From Phialocephala subalpina (Eukaryota; Ascomycota; Leotiomycetes; Helotiales; Mollisiaceae), in assembly GCA_900073065.1 (NCBI GenBank), contig FJOG01000005.1:1293420-1357419 (forward strand): a stretch of 64,000 nt of DNA, written 5' to 3'. The position numbers and the translations under genes are program-made. This document shows positions 12,260-22,741 of this stretch, in pieces. Below the pieces are notes generated by a model. The model worked only from the letters and a program-made list of their open reading frames with translations, was not told the origin of the DNA and searched no databases. How positions within the stretch are numbered: position 1 is the stretch's first letter; each line of letters begins with the position of its first letter.

Positions 12260-13668
12260 ATCTGCGACTTATTGACACAAAAACCACAAGTGGACGACGA
12301 CTCTCAAGTCGTCCTTCAAACACTAATATACACTTCACGATCGAAAGTCATCGAGTAGACTTATCAGGAGACTATCATAGCCAAGGTTTAGATAGGCTGA
12401 ATCCATCAAAAACAATTTTGATCGATGAACGAAGTTGAGATCTGCTTCAGGGGAGGTGAGAATATTTTGTTTCTGCAACACTGGAAACCAGTAATAAGGA
12501 GAGGATTCTGAGTTTCCCCGATAACCAGTCTCTGTCGCATGAATCAAGAGAATGAATGAGTGGTTCCTTTTTTCAACACCCTGGTTATTGGATGACTTTA
12601 GCCGGGTTGGACATGTAAAGTTGCTACTTCCACCTCCATTGACCGCCCAGAGAGAGTTGCTCACGTTTCAAAGTGACCATTGTAGGGACTTGGAAGACGC
12701 CGCGGGGGTGCAGTAGCTACGAGTACGTACATTATCAACAAGTCGAGATTTTGACTTCCTGCACTACTCCCCTGCAAGAGCAACTGCCGTATGGAGTCCC
12801 TTGCCTTTCACCTAGCGCACCAATAACTTTCCGAGAATTTTCCGTGGCTCCATGGTCGTTGTTAAGATGATCTCAGGGGTTCGCTTAGGTGTGACCAGGG
12901 ACCCGGAATAAGCATTACACTAACCATTTTCTGGGGAACCGACTTCACCCGCCCTCAGGCACACCGCTCGCAAACCTGGGCAGATCTCCCGAGCATATAC
13001 CGTATACCACGACTATTGGCCGTATGACAATGAGTGTTTGTTGATTCTGCTCGAAGCCGTTGTGAAGACGGTTTGTGGCTCGCGTGTTCCAATGCCGTGC
13101 GGCACTACTATACGAACTCCTCTCCGACTTTGTTTGAACTCTACTACTTACCCACTATATCTCTTAAAGGCAAGCCGATTCCTTCGTCGCGCGCGTATAG
13201 TTTCCAAAAATCAAACATCCCACCTTCAACTCGCCTTCTAATCTGATCCCTTTCACTTGGCCGTAGGAGCCCGGTCTTGTCCCTGTAAAAGCATCCCTTG
13301 TTCATTCCTCAAACCATTCATGACGCTGATCTTTGCCTCTTCAAAGGTGATTTGTTCAGAAACATCCTTCTTCCCAAGGACCAAACTTTCTCTCTCCTGG
13401 ACGGGACTTCATTGCTGTAAGGGGAAGGGACCTTCCGAAGGATGAATTTCACTATAGCTCAAATCGTGGCTGATCTTGGGCGATCAGTCAAGGAGCCAAG
13501 AGTCCCGATTCCTCAACATCCACTGGGGTGAGAATTCACGGTGCCAGCCTCGACTTTCAAGCACCCCTCATACCGTCAGTTGTTTAGCATTCTGGTTCGA
13601 TGTTCAGCTTACCAACTCTCTTCTGAGCATCCCTTTTTCTTGTTATATCATATTTGTTGGTGGAAACA
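12260..13668. other. Divergent intergenic region, 1.4 kb
   Basis: This separates the receptor gene (minus) from the peroxidase gene (plus), so it carries both promoters. CT-rich sequence near 13100-13660 looks like a fungal core promoter and 5' leader for the peroxidase. I see no further gene or repeat. Confidence 0.45.
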
Positions 13669-15315
13669 ATGAAGTGCTCATCAACCTTTTTCTCATTTTG
13701 TGTTCTACTATGCCCTAGCTTGCCATTCATTTCAGGCTTTTCGATTCCTCAGAATACCCAGAATCCTTCACGATTGCTCTCGTCACGGAACCCACCGACG
13801 CCTTACGATGCCCTTCGTGAGAGAGTCTCCCATCTTCTGGACAAAAGAACAATATCAAATACAACGAGAACCCCAATCGAGGGTGAGACTTCTTCTGCCA
13901 GCTGAGAGCTGGACTCTGATGTATTTCATAGTCACGGGTGATCACACTTTCATTCCACCCGATTTCGAGAATGGTGCTCAGCGAGGCCCATGCCCCGGCT
14001 TGAATGCGCTGGCAAACCATGGCTACATCTCCCGTGATGGTATTGTTGGAGTAAGTCTTCGTATACATCATGAACTGGACTCTGCTGATTTTAGCGAAAG
14101 ATGGCAGAAGTAATCGCAGCAATTAATGAAGGTACGGAGCTTGGGCTCATTAATATAGAGATGCTGACCACCGTACTTTACAGTCTATGGTATGAGCATC
14201 GTGCTAGCGACAGTTCTTGGCGTTATGGGAGTAGTCGATGTTGGAAATCCTCTTTCTTTGAACCCAAGTTTCTCAATTGGCGGGAAGAGCGACCAGGTGC
14301 ACAATCTACTGGATGATCTTTCCGGCGTCGTAGGTACGTTGTTGCATCTGGCCAAGCGACATAACAAGTCTCTGACCGCCCAGGTACACCACGAGGTCTT
14401 GATGGTTCACACAATTTCATTGAAGCCGACTCTTCCAACACTCGCAATGATCTGTATCAGACAGGAGATGCCTGGACCATGAATATGACGCTCTTCATGC
14501 AAGCATACGATGCCACGGATTCGGATTTCATCACCATGGATGACATCGGACAGCGCGCTGCAGATCGATTTGCGGACAGTATTGCAACCAATCCACTGTT
14601 CTACTATGGGCCTTATACTGGGCTTGTAGCTAGAAATGCAGGCTACGCGTTTGCAGGTCGACTGCTCGCAAACCATACTTCTGAGCATCCCGAAGGCCTT
14701 TTGAGTGTGTCACACCCATCCCATGTGTTCAACGATAGGAGCTAATACAAGCAAAGCCAAGGAAGTTTTCAAGTCTTTCTTTGGAGTTTTTGGAGAGGAA
14801 GGCAGCTTTGAATATAAGTTTGGGTGGGAGCAGATTCCTCAGAACTGGTACAAAATTCCTGTCGAATATGGCCTTGTGGAGCTGAACCTGGATCTCATCA
14901 ACTGGGTAACCCAACATCCTGAGCTAGCAAGGTACCTCCCTATCGGAACATAATGAAATGTTCGAGCGCTAACTAATCTATCAGTGTTGGCGGAAATACC
15001 GGAGAGGTGAACAGCTTCGTCGGCCTCGATCTCGCTAATGTCACGGGAGGTATCCTCAGCGCTGAGAGGCTCTTGGAGGACAACAACTTGCTCTGCTTCG
15101 CACTCGAGATCGTGAAGACATTTTCTCCCAATTCACTTTCGCCGCTCTTTGCAACTCTGGCCGTCCCTCTAGGCCTCGTGATGGATGCCACCTCTGCACC
15201 AATTCTCAGTTTAGCTTGTCCTGCGTTCGCGGACATGATGATGGATGGCAAGCCTCTGTGGGAGGGTTTGTTTGGGCAGTTCCCTGGGGCTGCCAAGAGC
15301 GGTTCTGCAATGTAA
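13669..15315 (+). CDS. Secreted heme-thiolate peroxidase (chloroperoxidase family)
   Basis: Seven exons (13669-13882, 13932-14050, 14095-14131, 14184-14333, 14384-14704, 14757-14931, 14985-15315) give 448 aa. A signal peptide covers about residues 1-24. The family hallmark GPCPGLNALANHGYI places the proximal heme-ligating cysteine at residue 92, and the distal acid motif appears as NFIEADSS, matching the Glu-x-Asp of chloroperoxidase and unspecific peroxygenases. Later family landmarks are RNAGYAFAGRLLANH, WEQIPQNWYKIPVEYGL, GGNTGEVNSFVGLDL and an SLACPAF tail. It should act outside the cell with H2O2, as peroxidase, halogenase or peroxygenase. The fifth intron ends in a weak AAG acceptor after a good GCTAAT branch point; this choice restores the expected EGLLTKEVFKSFFG sequence. 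Confidence 0.88.
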
Positions 15316-15510
15316 TGTGTTTGGGGAAACCAGCGTGTCAGAGAGCTCGAGCCTTTGGTGTGTGGATATGCTCGAATGTTTAACTGCCATGTATTATTAG
15401 CTTCTTGTTTTCACTTCTCAGTCTTACAGGCCTCAATTTCAACACTTCTCAGTAGCACAGGGTACCTGGATACATTCTTGCGCTCTTTACTCCTTTTGAT
15501 TCTCAAAATA
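15316..15510. other. Short spacer before the tandem duplication
   Basis: Downstream region of the peroxidase gene. On the minus strand it does not encode the missing C-terminus of the neighbouring ligase. Confidence 0.4.
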
Positions 15511-16010
15511 GTTCAATAATACCTCGTTACCAGAGTCTTTGGCTACTTGAGGAAATACCAAGTGAATCTCGATGGGTAGCTAGACTTCTTCCCCTAGAAA
15601 AGACAGCAGGATTTAGGAAGTGAAAAACTCTTGATTCTTGAATATGAATCTAACGTCGAAACATCTAATTAATCTACTTCTATAAAAATCGCTCAATCTC
15701 ACAAGTTCTATCTCAACCGACCCCTGTATCCTTTCTCTGGCTTACTAATGCTAAATCTTCGTTCAATAATACCTCGTTACCAGAGTCTTTGGCTACTTGA
15801 GGAAATACCAAGTGAATCTCGATGGGTAGCTAGACTTCTTCCCCTAGAAAAGACAGCAGGATTTAGGAAGTGAAAAACTCTTGATTCTTGAATATGAATC
15901 TAACGTCGAAACATCTAATTAATCTACTTCTATAAAAATCGCTCAATCTCACAAGTTCTATCTCAACCGACCCCTGTATCCTTTCTCTGGCTTACTAATG
16001 CTAAATCTTC
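15511..16010. repeat. Perfect tandem duplication, 2 x 250 bp
   Basis: The 250 bases at 15511-15760 are repeated without any mismatch at 15761-16010. The unit is AT-rich and lies at the 3' end of the ligase gene; the right copy holds its last codons and stop. Identity of the two copies means a very recent duplication or a mis-assembly. Confidence 0.95.
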
Positions 16011-17723
16011 GAAGTTCTTCTAACTCTCTTGGACATATTTGGAACTCTCTGTACCTGATAAGATCCTGTTTTGGAACATGTCAAAAACATCCACATGAGA
16101 AAGGGAAATGAAACGGTTGTTGGGGTTGCGAACCTCTTTGCGGCCCCATATGTAGAATTTCCCACCCCGCTCTACCAGCATGTCATTAGTACGCAGCCAA
16201 CCCTGCGCGAAGGAAGAGGCGTTGGCGATGGGATTGTTGTGGTACCCCTGGCTAACCATCGGTCCCTTCAACAGTGCCTCTCCAGGCGTACCAGGCGGGA
16301 CATCCTGGCCGGTCTCGTCGACGAGTCTATAAAGTGGTAGTCAGCATTGATCATCTTGGGAGAGGAGGGGGTAACAGCATGTACCGCATGAGCATATTTG
16401 GCAGAAGTGGACTGAGACTTCCTGTAGTATCGGATTGATCTGGTGGCATGTGGGTTACGGCCCCTGTAGTTTCGCTCATTCCCCATGTTTGACTGATGAG
16501 TGTGTTGCCGCCGCCCAGCTTCGAACTGGCTGCTGCTTGTAGATCTGTGCCGAGTGAAGAGCCGCCACAGTATGCGATCTTCAAAGATTTGAACTGGCCT
16601 TTGACTAAGGGGTGGCGAGCAATCGCCATGTATATTGGAGGTACTGTGAAAAATGTCGTTATAGAAAGGTCGCTGTTGTGTTTGAGGAATTGCGCGAAGT
16701 CAAACTTTGGCATCCACTGCAAGGAGACACGGTCAGTGATTGCTGATCTCGAAATTGACATGTGGAAGGGTTCATCTTTTCAGGAAATAGCAATTTACAT
16801 ACGTAGACAAGACCAGCGTCATAGAATGGGTTGACGAAATATCCTTGAACACCTGATATGTGTGCCGCTGGCAGGTGGGCCAGAGTCCTATACTCAAACG
16901 AGGGAATGCCTCTTGTCTCTCTTTCCTCATATACTTTCCTGTTGATACAGGCGGGGATAAAGGCTTCTGCCACGATATTTTCATGAGATAACAAGATTCC
17001 TGGTCGCATGTCAGAAGAGATATATCATGGCCAAATGAGAATGGAATCCCCACCTTTCGGTGCGCCAGTCGTCCCAGAAGAATAGAGTAGACAGATCCGA
17101 CTGTTCCTCAATTCATCCTGGGCCGTAATCAGCCGCCAGCAAAGCTCCTCATCAAATCTACACCGCACACTTCCATCGACGCTTTCCAGTTTCTTCTCCG
17201 GGAAAGATTGCAGCAACAACACCCGCGATGAGGGCATTCCACTCAAAGTCGCCGCCTCGATTGCCATATCTTTGGTCTCAGCACTGCAGACAAGCAGCTT
17301 CGCTGGGCCATCGTTAATCTGGCGTGCAAGCTCCGCTGGGGTAGTGCTTGGGCTGGCAGCCGAGAATAACCCCTCTGCAGCAATCACGCCATAGAAAAGA
17401 ATTGGGAGAAGAGATTGGCCAGCAGATACTGTGACAACGACATCTTTTCCCGGCCCATCTAAGCCAATTCTAAAGTCTTCGCGGAGTGTGTAGGCTATCT
17501 GCTTGGTGAGCTTTCTTGCCGCGGCTTTGGTGATCGTGTTGATTGGGTTGGTGGCCTCAGCGTGTAGTGGAGTATCTTCTTTGGCTGCGCAATACGCCGA
17601 ATCTGCGTTCCAATTAGTTATTCATCCCAATCACTTCTCCAGTTTGGTAGAATGCATACCAAATAGAAAAGAAAGAACATCAAGCGTGGGAACATCAACC
17701 GACTCATCCGAAGAGTAGAACAT
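15958..17723 (-). CDS. 4-coumarate-CoA ligase-like enzyme, C-terminally truncated
   Basis: Six exons (17723-17660, 17602-17054, 16999-16803, 16716-16385, 16326-16134, 16065-15958) give 480 aa. The adenylate-forming fold is clear: phosphate-binding loop YSSGTTGAPKG, A5-type motif SQTWGMSETTG, and A7 GWLRTNDML (canonical RTGD with G changed to N), then IWGRKEDLIRYREFQICPRELEEL. At that point, where relatives continue for roughly 80-100 residues (the mobile C-terminal lobe with the catalytic lysine), the frame runs into unrelated sequence and stops inside the tandem duplication. All upstream splice sites and frames are intact, so the loss looks recent. Without the lobe, adenylation should be lost or crippled. 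Donors GTGGGG and GTTCGC are weak but keep frame. Confidence 0.78.
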
Positions 17724-19510
17724 TTTGTTGGCAACGGTATTCGAGGCCAACGTACAATATACTAGAAGGAAAGAAATAAAATCTAATAAATAACAAGAGG
17801 GTCGACGAACCTATGGTTTGGGTAAGGATGAGAATGAGGTTGGGGCCCACTGAGCTCGCCCTCGGATGTTTAATGAGATTAAAAGTAATATCTCGCGCTT
17901 GAATCGCTAAAATGCGCTGAAGCAGGGGATCTCCAGGCTCTTCACAATCACTGTAAGTCAAGACTTCAGGGTCATCGTCGCTGCGGCTGGGCAGCTCTCT
18001 CTACACAGCGTGCCCTGTAAGGATCAGCCAACAGCCCTGTAGTCCGGTTCCGGGCAGTTTTTGAACGCAACCTCAGTACAGGGACTGAATCGCCAGGGGT
18101 GAGAGCGATCTGCAAAGGCCAACTGGCTCAATGAAAGTTTCCCACTTTTGAAGAACTCAGAACATGGGAGCTCTCGTCAACTCTCCAGGTATGCACTTTA
18201 TGCATGTGTATGGTCCCGAAGACAGGTGGGAGAAAATCCGAAACTCCACCCTATATTGTCTCGCGCAGCTTACAATTAATTGTGAAGGCAGGGTTTTAGA
18301 TAACCCACACTGGTCTGCAGAGGCAAGTACAACCAAGAACCGCAAAGGTAGAAATATAAACTCAAAAGAACAACAATGAGCCCTTTGATGGATAAGAAGA
18401 CCTGATGCAATTAAAGAAGGTACCGGACGCAGCAAAGTCACGATACTCGGGATCGACTCTCAAATCTTGACCCCGCGTAAAACCACGATAGCAACGACTT
18501 CCCCGATTACAATCCAAGTGAACGCAATCAAGCTGAGAGAGCGTAATACACTCGATGTCTCAAACAAAAAGACTCCCACGAGGACGAGGATATTAGAATG
18601 TGTAGACGATATACGGTCACGAGGTTTTAACGACAGGAATGTTGCCTTTCTCTAGAAACTCTGAAAATAGACACAGAAGATAAAGTGATAACGACTCCGA
18701 GTTTGACTGAATGGAATAGAAAGTATAAGGATTTGTTGAGGAAATCCAATTTGGGAGAGATATATATACCCCACTTTACCCCGCACTTCTTGGCAATACT
18801 TGCCTCCCTCGAGGCGGGTGGAATTTATGACCGGGAAACGCGATTTTTGGGGGTTTGCGACTTTTCACAACACAACAATAAATTAATCAGCCCGGATGCT
18901 TCCAAAACTCATGAATATGTGGATTGAACTTCAAAGACTGCAAAATCCAAAATTCAAGCAATTTTATAAGAAGTTCGTTGAGGAATAATTGATTTTGTCG
19001 CAGAAAGCATCTCGCCTAAATTTGGCGAGTTTCCCGGTCATAAATTCCACCCGCCTCGCGAGCTGGGTGCAGTCCCTCCTTGCTTCTTTCCTTTTCATCC
19101 TCACCTACCCCGCAATCTCCACCAGCCCAAGGAGATTGAAAATGACAACGACCTCATCCCAGACAGCACTCCACTGCCTCCTCAGACTTTAGCTAGCGCC
19201 AAGAAAGCAAGGCTTAGAAGCAAATTAATGAATGCGAACCGATCTCAAGGGGAAGAGAATGAACGACGAGAACTGCTCGTGTATGTGACTAGGTAAGAGC
19301 TACACCTCGTTTCTGAGGAGGTTAGAAGATGCCAGGCTGAGTTCTATCTTTCGAGTGAGGAGGCGGGGCAGGGATTTGTATTCTTCCAACTATTCCAAGA
19401 TGAACCCGCCTGCTCTGCCAACCCTCATCATAACGCAAAGTACCACTAAACTTCTCTATAAAAACCCAAGAGCAGCCCCTAAAAGCATCAAGTAAACAGG
19501 AGATATTAAA
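17724..19510. other. Intergenic, 1.8 kb, with an inverted repeat
   Basis: No complete gene. It includes the ligase promoter, the inverted repeat 18811-19057, and a short coding-like, acidic and basic frame near 19140-19300 (ending LLVYVTR then stop) with no visible start. This may be a gene remnant. Confidence 0.4.
18811..19057. repeat. Inverted repeat, 29-bp perfect arms
   Basis: Bases 18811-18839 and 19029-19057 are exact reverse complements, separated by 189 bp of AT-rich sequence. No flanking target-site duplication is obvious. A small foldback element or MITE relic is the simplest reading. Confidence 0.75.
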
Positions 19511-20460
19511 ATGTCTTGCCCCGACTGTTTTCGCGGCGGTGTCACGACCTCTCATCCCGCAGGAACCACAACCACCATCCACGGTCTCCCTACCTACGTT
19601 GCCCAACCTCCTGCAGGAGTGACCCCTAAGGGATTGATTGTCATCATCACCGATGCCTTCGGATGGGAATTTCCCAACAATCGCGTGTTATCTGATCACT
19701 ATGCCCAGAGAGGTGGGTTCTTAGTCTATTGTCCTGATTTCATGAATGGTACGTTACCCCGCTTCTGTAATATCCTCCTCTTCAACCTCAAATGTTGACA
19801 GCGTAAACAGGAAACAGCCTTGACCCAAAAGTCATCCCTCTTATGGACCAAGTCATGAATCCCGCACCCTCCTGGCTCTCCGCTTTCGGAAAACCATTTG
19901 CGATGGTGCAAGCATTAACATTCGCCATCCCGTGGAAAATGAAGTCTGACATCCCCAAAACCTCACCCGTCATCCTCAAATTCTTCCAAGACCTTAGAAC
20001 CTCACCCCCTCCCTTCCCAACCCCCAATCTCAAAATCGGAGCAGCGGGTTTCTGCTGGGGAGGAAAACACACATTCATTCTCTCTCGCGACACCGAATCA
20101 TCCCGCGTCATACGCCACGAATCCCAAACCGCTTCGAAAGGAGAAGCGATGCCATTGTTAGACTGTGCATTCACAGCTCATCCTTCATACCTAGAAGTTC
20201 CCAGCGATATCGAAGCTGTCAAAATCCCGCTTAGTGTCGCGGTCGGAGATGAGGATATGGCGATGAAAGGTCCGGCGATTAAGCAGATGAAGGGAATTCT
20301 TGATGCGAAGGAAGAGAAGGATAAGTTTGAGGTTGTGATTATGCCGGGTGCGAAGCATGGGTTTGCTGTTAGGACGCATCCTGAGGATGAGTTTGAGATG
20401 GAGTGTGCGGAGAAGGCGGAGAGGCAGGCAGTAAAGTGGTTTGGGAGGTGGTTTGCTTGA
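19511..20460 (+). CDS. Dienelactone hydrolase family protein
   Basis: Two exons (19511-19748, 19811-20460) with a GTACGT...CAG intron give 295 aa, the usual size for fungal members. The alpha/beta-hydrolase fold has the family's cysteine nucleophile in AAGFCWGGK (Cys161), the acid in VAVGDED (Asp226) and the histidine in GAKHGFAVR (His262), so the Cys-Asp-His triad is complete. No signal peptide is seen; the protein is probably cytosolic. Family members open the lactone ring of dienelactones or act on small esters; the true substrate is unknown. A poly-T stretch and GC-poor region follow the stop. Confidence 0.88.
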
Positions 20461-21064
20461 CTTGAGGGAGGGGGCTCGCGATGATATGGAGTTTTTTTTT
20501 GGTTGCTCTGCGAAAAGAGTTAAAAAGAGTTTCTATCCCTTGCCTCGTTGTTAGCGATGGAATCCTGGTCGCCAATACTCAACGAGAGAGCTTGGACAGT
20601 AGGTTTTGGGAAGAGCATTGGAATAGAGATGTATGATGCGAGAGACCTATTTCCATCCGATGTAATCCCAGCCTCAGCTCCCTTTAGCGAGTGATCTTAG
20701 CGAGCATTAAGGGGGTGCATACGGCTGGCGGACTCCGGCTTCAAGGATTTGAAGCATTGCTCTGAAACTTATGTTCCTGCATAAATTCCCATCTTTTGGA
20801 TCGCAAGTTCTTCAAAAGCTGGGTGTAAAACTCATGCGCATGTGTGACATGTTGCATTCTCGGACGTGGTTGGCTTGCTATTTATGGCTAGCGAGTGTCT
20901 GTGGCCAGGTCCAACCTCATGTTTCAAAACGAAACACTTGTACTTCTTGACCTTCTTGACCTTCTATCTCTTCTCAGGACATTTTCTCCCTCTACCGGTA
21001 TCTTTCCAGGACGAGGCATGCCAAGTGAAAGCTCAAAGATCGAATTGAAGGTTCATCTAGCCCC
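20461..21064. other. Intergenic, 0.6 kb
   Basis: Tandemly oriented spacer between the hydrolase and the esterase gene. No gene recognised; contains the esterase promoter. Confidence 0.45.
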
Positions 21065-22741
21065 ATGTCGAAAGTCGAATATACACGCATCGATGGAGTT
21101 GACTCGGGCCTGGGGCTGATTCCCGTGTTCGAGGAGACGAAAATAGACGACAACACCCAAGAAGAAACGGAGAGACGCTTTAGTCTTTACAAAGACAATG
21201 AGGATGAGGAAGCGAACAAGAATTTCGACAACGTCGAGGAGGGCGAGGACGAGTCTCCTCAGTCACGAGTCTTCACTCCTCTCGACTCCCAGCAGATGGA
21301 ATTTGGACACGGAAATAACGACTCTTCAGCCATCCATCGACGAATAGTCACCCTTATCCCCGAAACACTGCTTCCTTCCAGGAAAAATTGTATCTCGGTC
21401 CTCGCCGTCATCTCAATCTTAGTCCTTGGCGCCCTCCTCTTCTTCATCCTCTTCCCTAACCAACACTCCCCATCAACTTCCCAAGCAAAACTTCAACTCC
21501 CAGGATCCTGTGAACCAACCTCCAATTGGAAAGACTGGTCCTCCATCACCAATGCCTTCGCATTCGGGGACTCCTGGACCACAACCGTATGTCAACCAGA
21601 ATAAATCCCAAACCACTTTCCTATTCTGAAATACCTCAAAATATTTCTCTCTCGAATTCTCCCGAAACATCATTCAATGGGCTATCACTGACTCCCCCAT
21701 CATCTAGGCGTTTGATTACATGTCCACGCAACCCTCTCCCTCGGAACCCATGGGCAATCCTCCATTCCCGGGAGAAACCTCCTCAAACGCAACAAACTGG
21801 ATCGGTTACCTAACGACAACCTACAACGCCTCTCTCCTGCTAACCCACAACCTAGCCGTCGCTGGCACAACCCTTGATAACCACATCACAGACTCATATC
21901 CCGTGCCTGTAACAGAGCAAATTTATAATCGCTTCATACCCAAATACGGGGAGGGCTACTGTAAGTTTTCGGGAGAACCCCCTTTCTTTTGCAATAGGCA
22001 CAATCTTACGATGCTCTCTCCAAATAATCTCTCGGTCCGAAGACAACCATTACCTCACACTTTCTGACTTTCTCGTGATCCAGGGACACCGTGGAAGCCC
22101 TCCTCTACTCTTTTCATCATGTTTATCGGCATTAATGACGTAATGATCATGAATCCCGTTACTGGAGATGAGTTGATTTCAGTCGATCAACGGCTCTTCA
22201 AAACGCACATCAAACTACTGACCTCTCTCTGGGGAGTCGGGGCTAGAAACTTCCTGCTCCTAAACATCCCTCCGTTGGAGAGGGTATGGCAACCTGCGTC
22301 CGTTCCACAGTCGGAGAAAGATAAATATGGAAGCGACGCTAGGATGTATAATAGGAGGATTGAGAAGGTGGCCGGGGCGTTGAAGACGAAGTTTGAGGAT
22401 GTGAATGTTTGGGTTTTCGATGTTCACACGCTCATCAACCAAGCTTTGGATGATCCTCATCAATTCGAACAGATGAAACGGATTAAGAACACAACGGAAT
22501 TTTGTGAGAAGTATAAAGTGTAAGTGTTTCTTTCTACTGTTTTTGGGGGTGGAAAGGGAAGAGGATGAAAGCTGACAGGGAACATAGGGGAACGCCGATG
22601 ACGGATTATTTTGATCCCGAGTGTGGGATTCCGGTGAATGAGTATTTCTGGTTGGATGCTTTGCATCCTACGTATCCGATACATGATGTTACTGCTGAGC
22701 ACGTGGTGAAGATGTTGGAGAAGGGGCCGAATGTTTGTTGA
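21065..22741 (+). CDS. Membrane-anchored GDSL/SGNH esterase (CE16-like)
   Basis: Four exons (21065-21586, 21708-21960, 22084-22519, 22588-22741) give 454 aa. The first 108 residues are acidic and polar, followed by one hydrophobic helix (about 109-130), so the enzyme domain should face outside or the lumen as a type II membrane protein. The SGNH blocks are present: FGDSW with nucleophile Ser170, FIGIND in block III, and DALHP with Asp427 and His430. The closest recognised group is fungal lipase/acylhydrolase of carbohydrate esterase family 16 (acetylesterase). Most family members are secreted without such an anchor. Introns are GTATGT...TAG, GTAAGT...CAG and GTAAGT...TAG. Confidence 0.82.

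Noticed and set aside
14705..14738. 34-nt intron in the peroxidase gene ending at GATAG
   Set aside because: Too short for a fungal intron; the 52-nt version ending at 14756 has a proper GCTAAT branch and restores the family sequence.
19140..19300. Charged coding-like frame ending LLVYVTR
   Set aside because: No start codon, no splice acceptor with convincing context, too short to call a gene.
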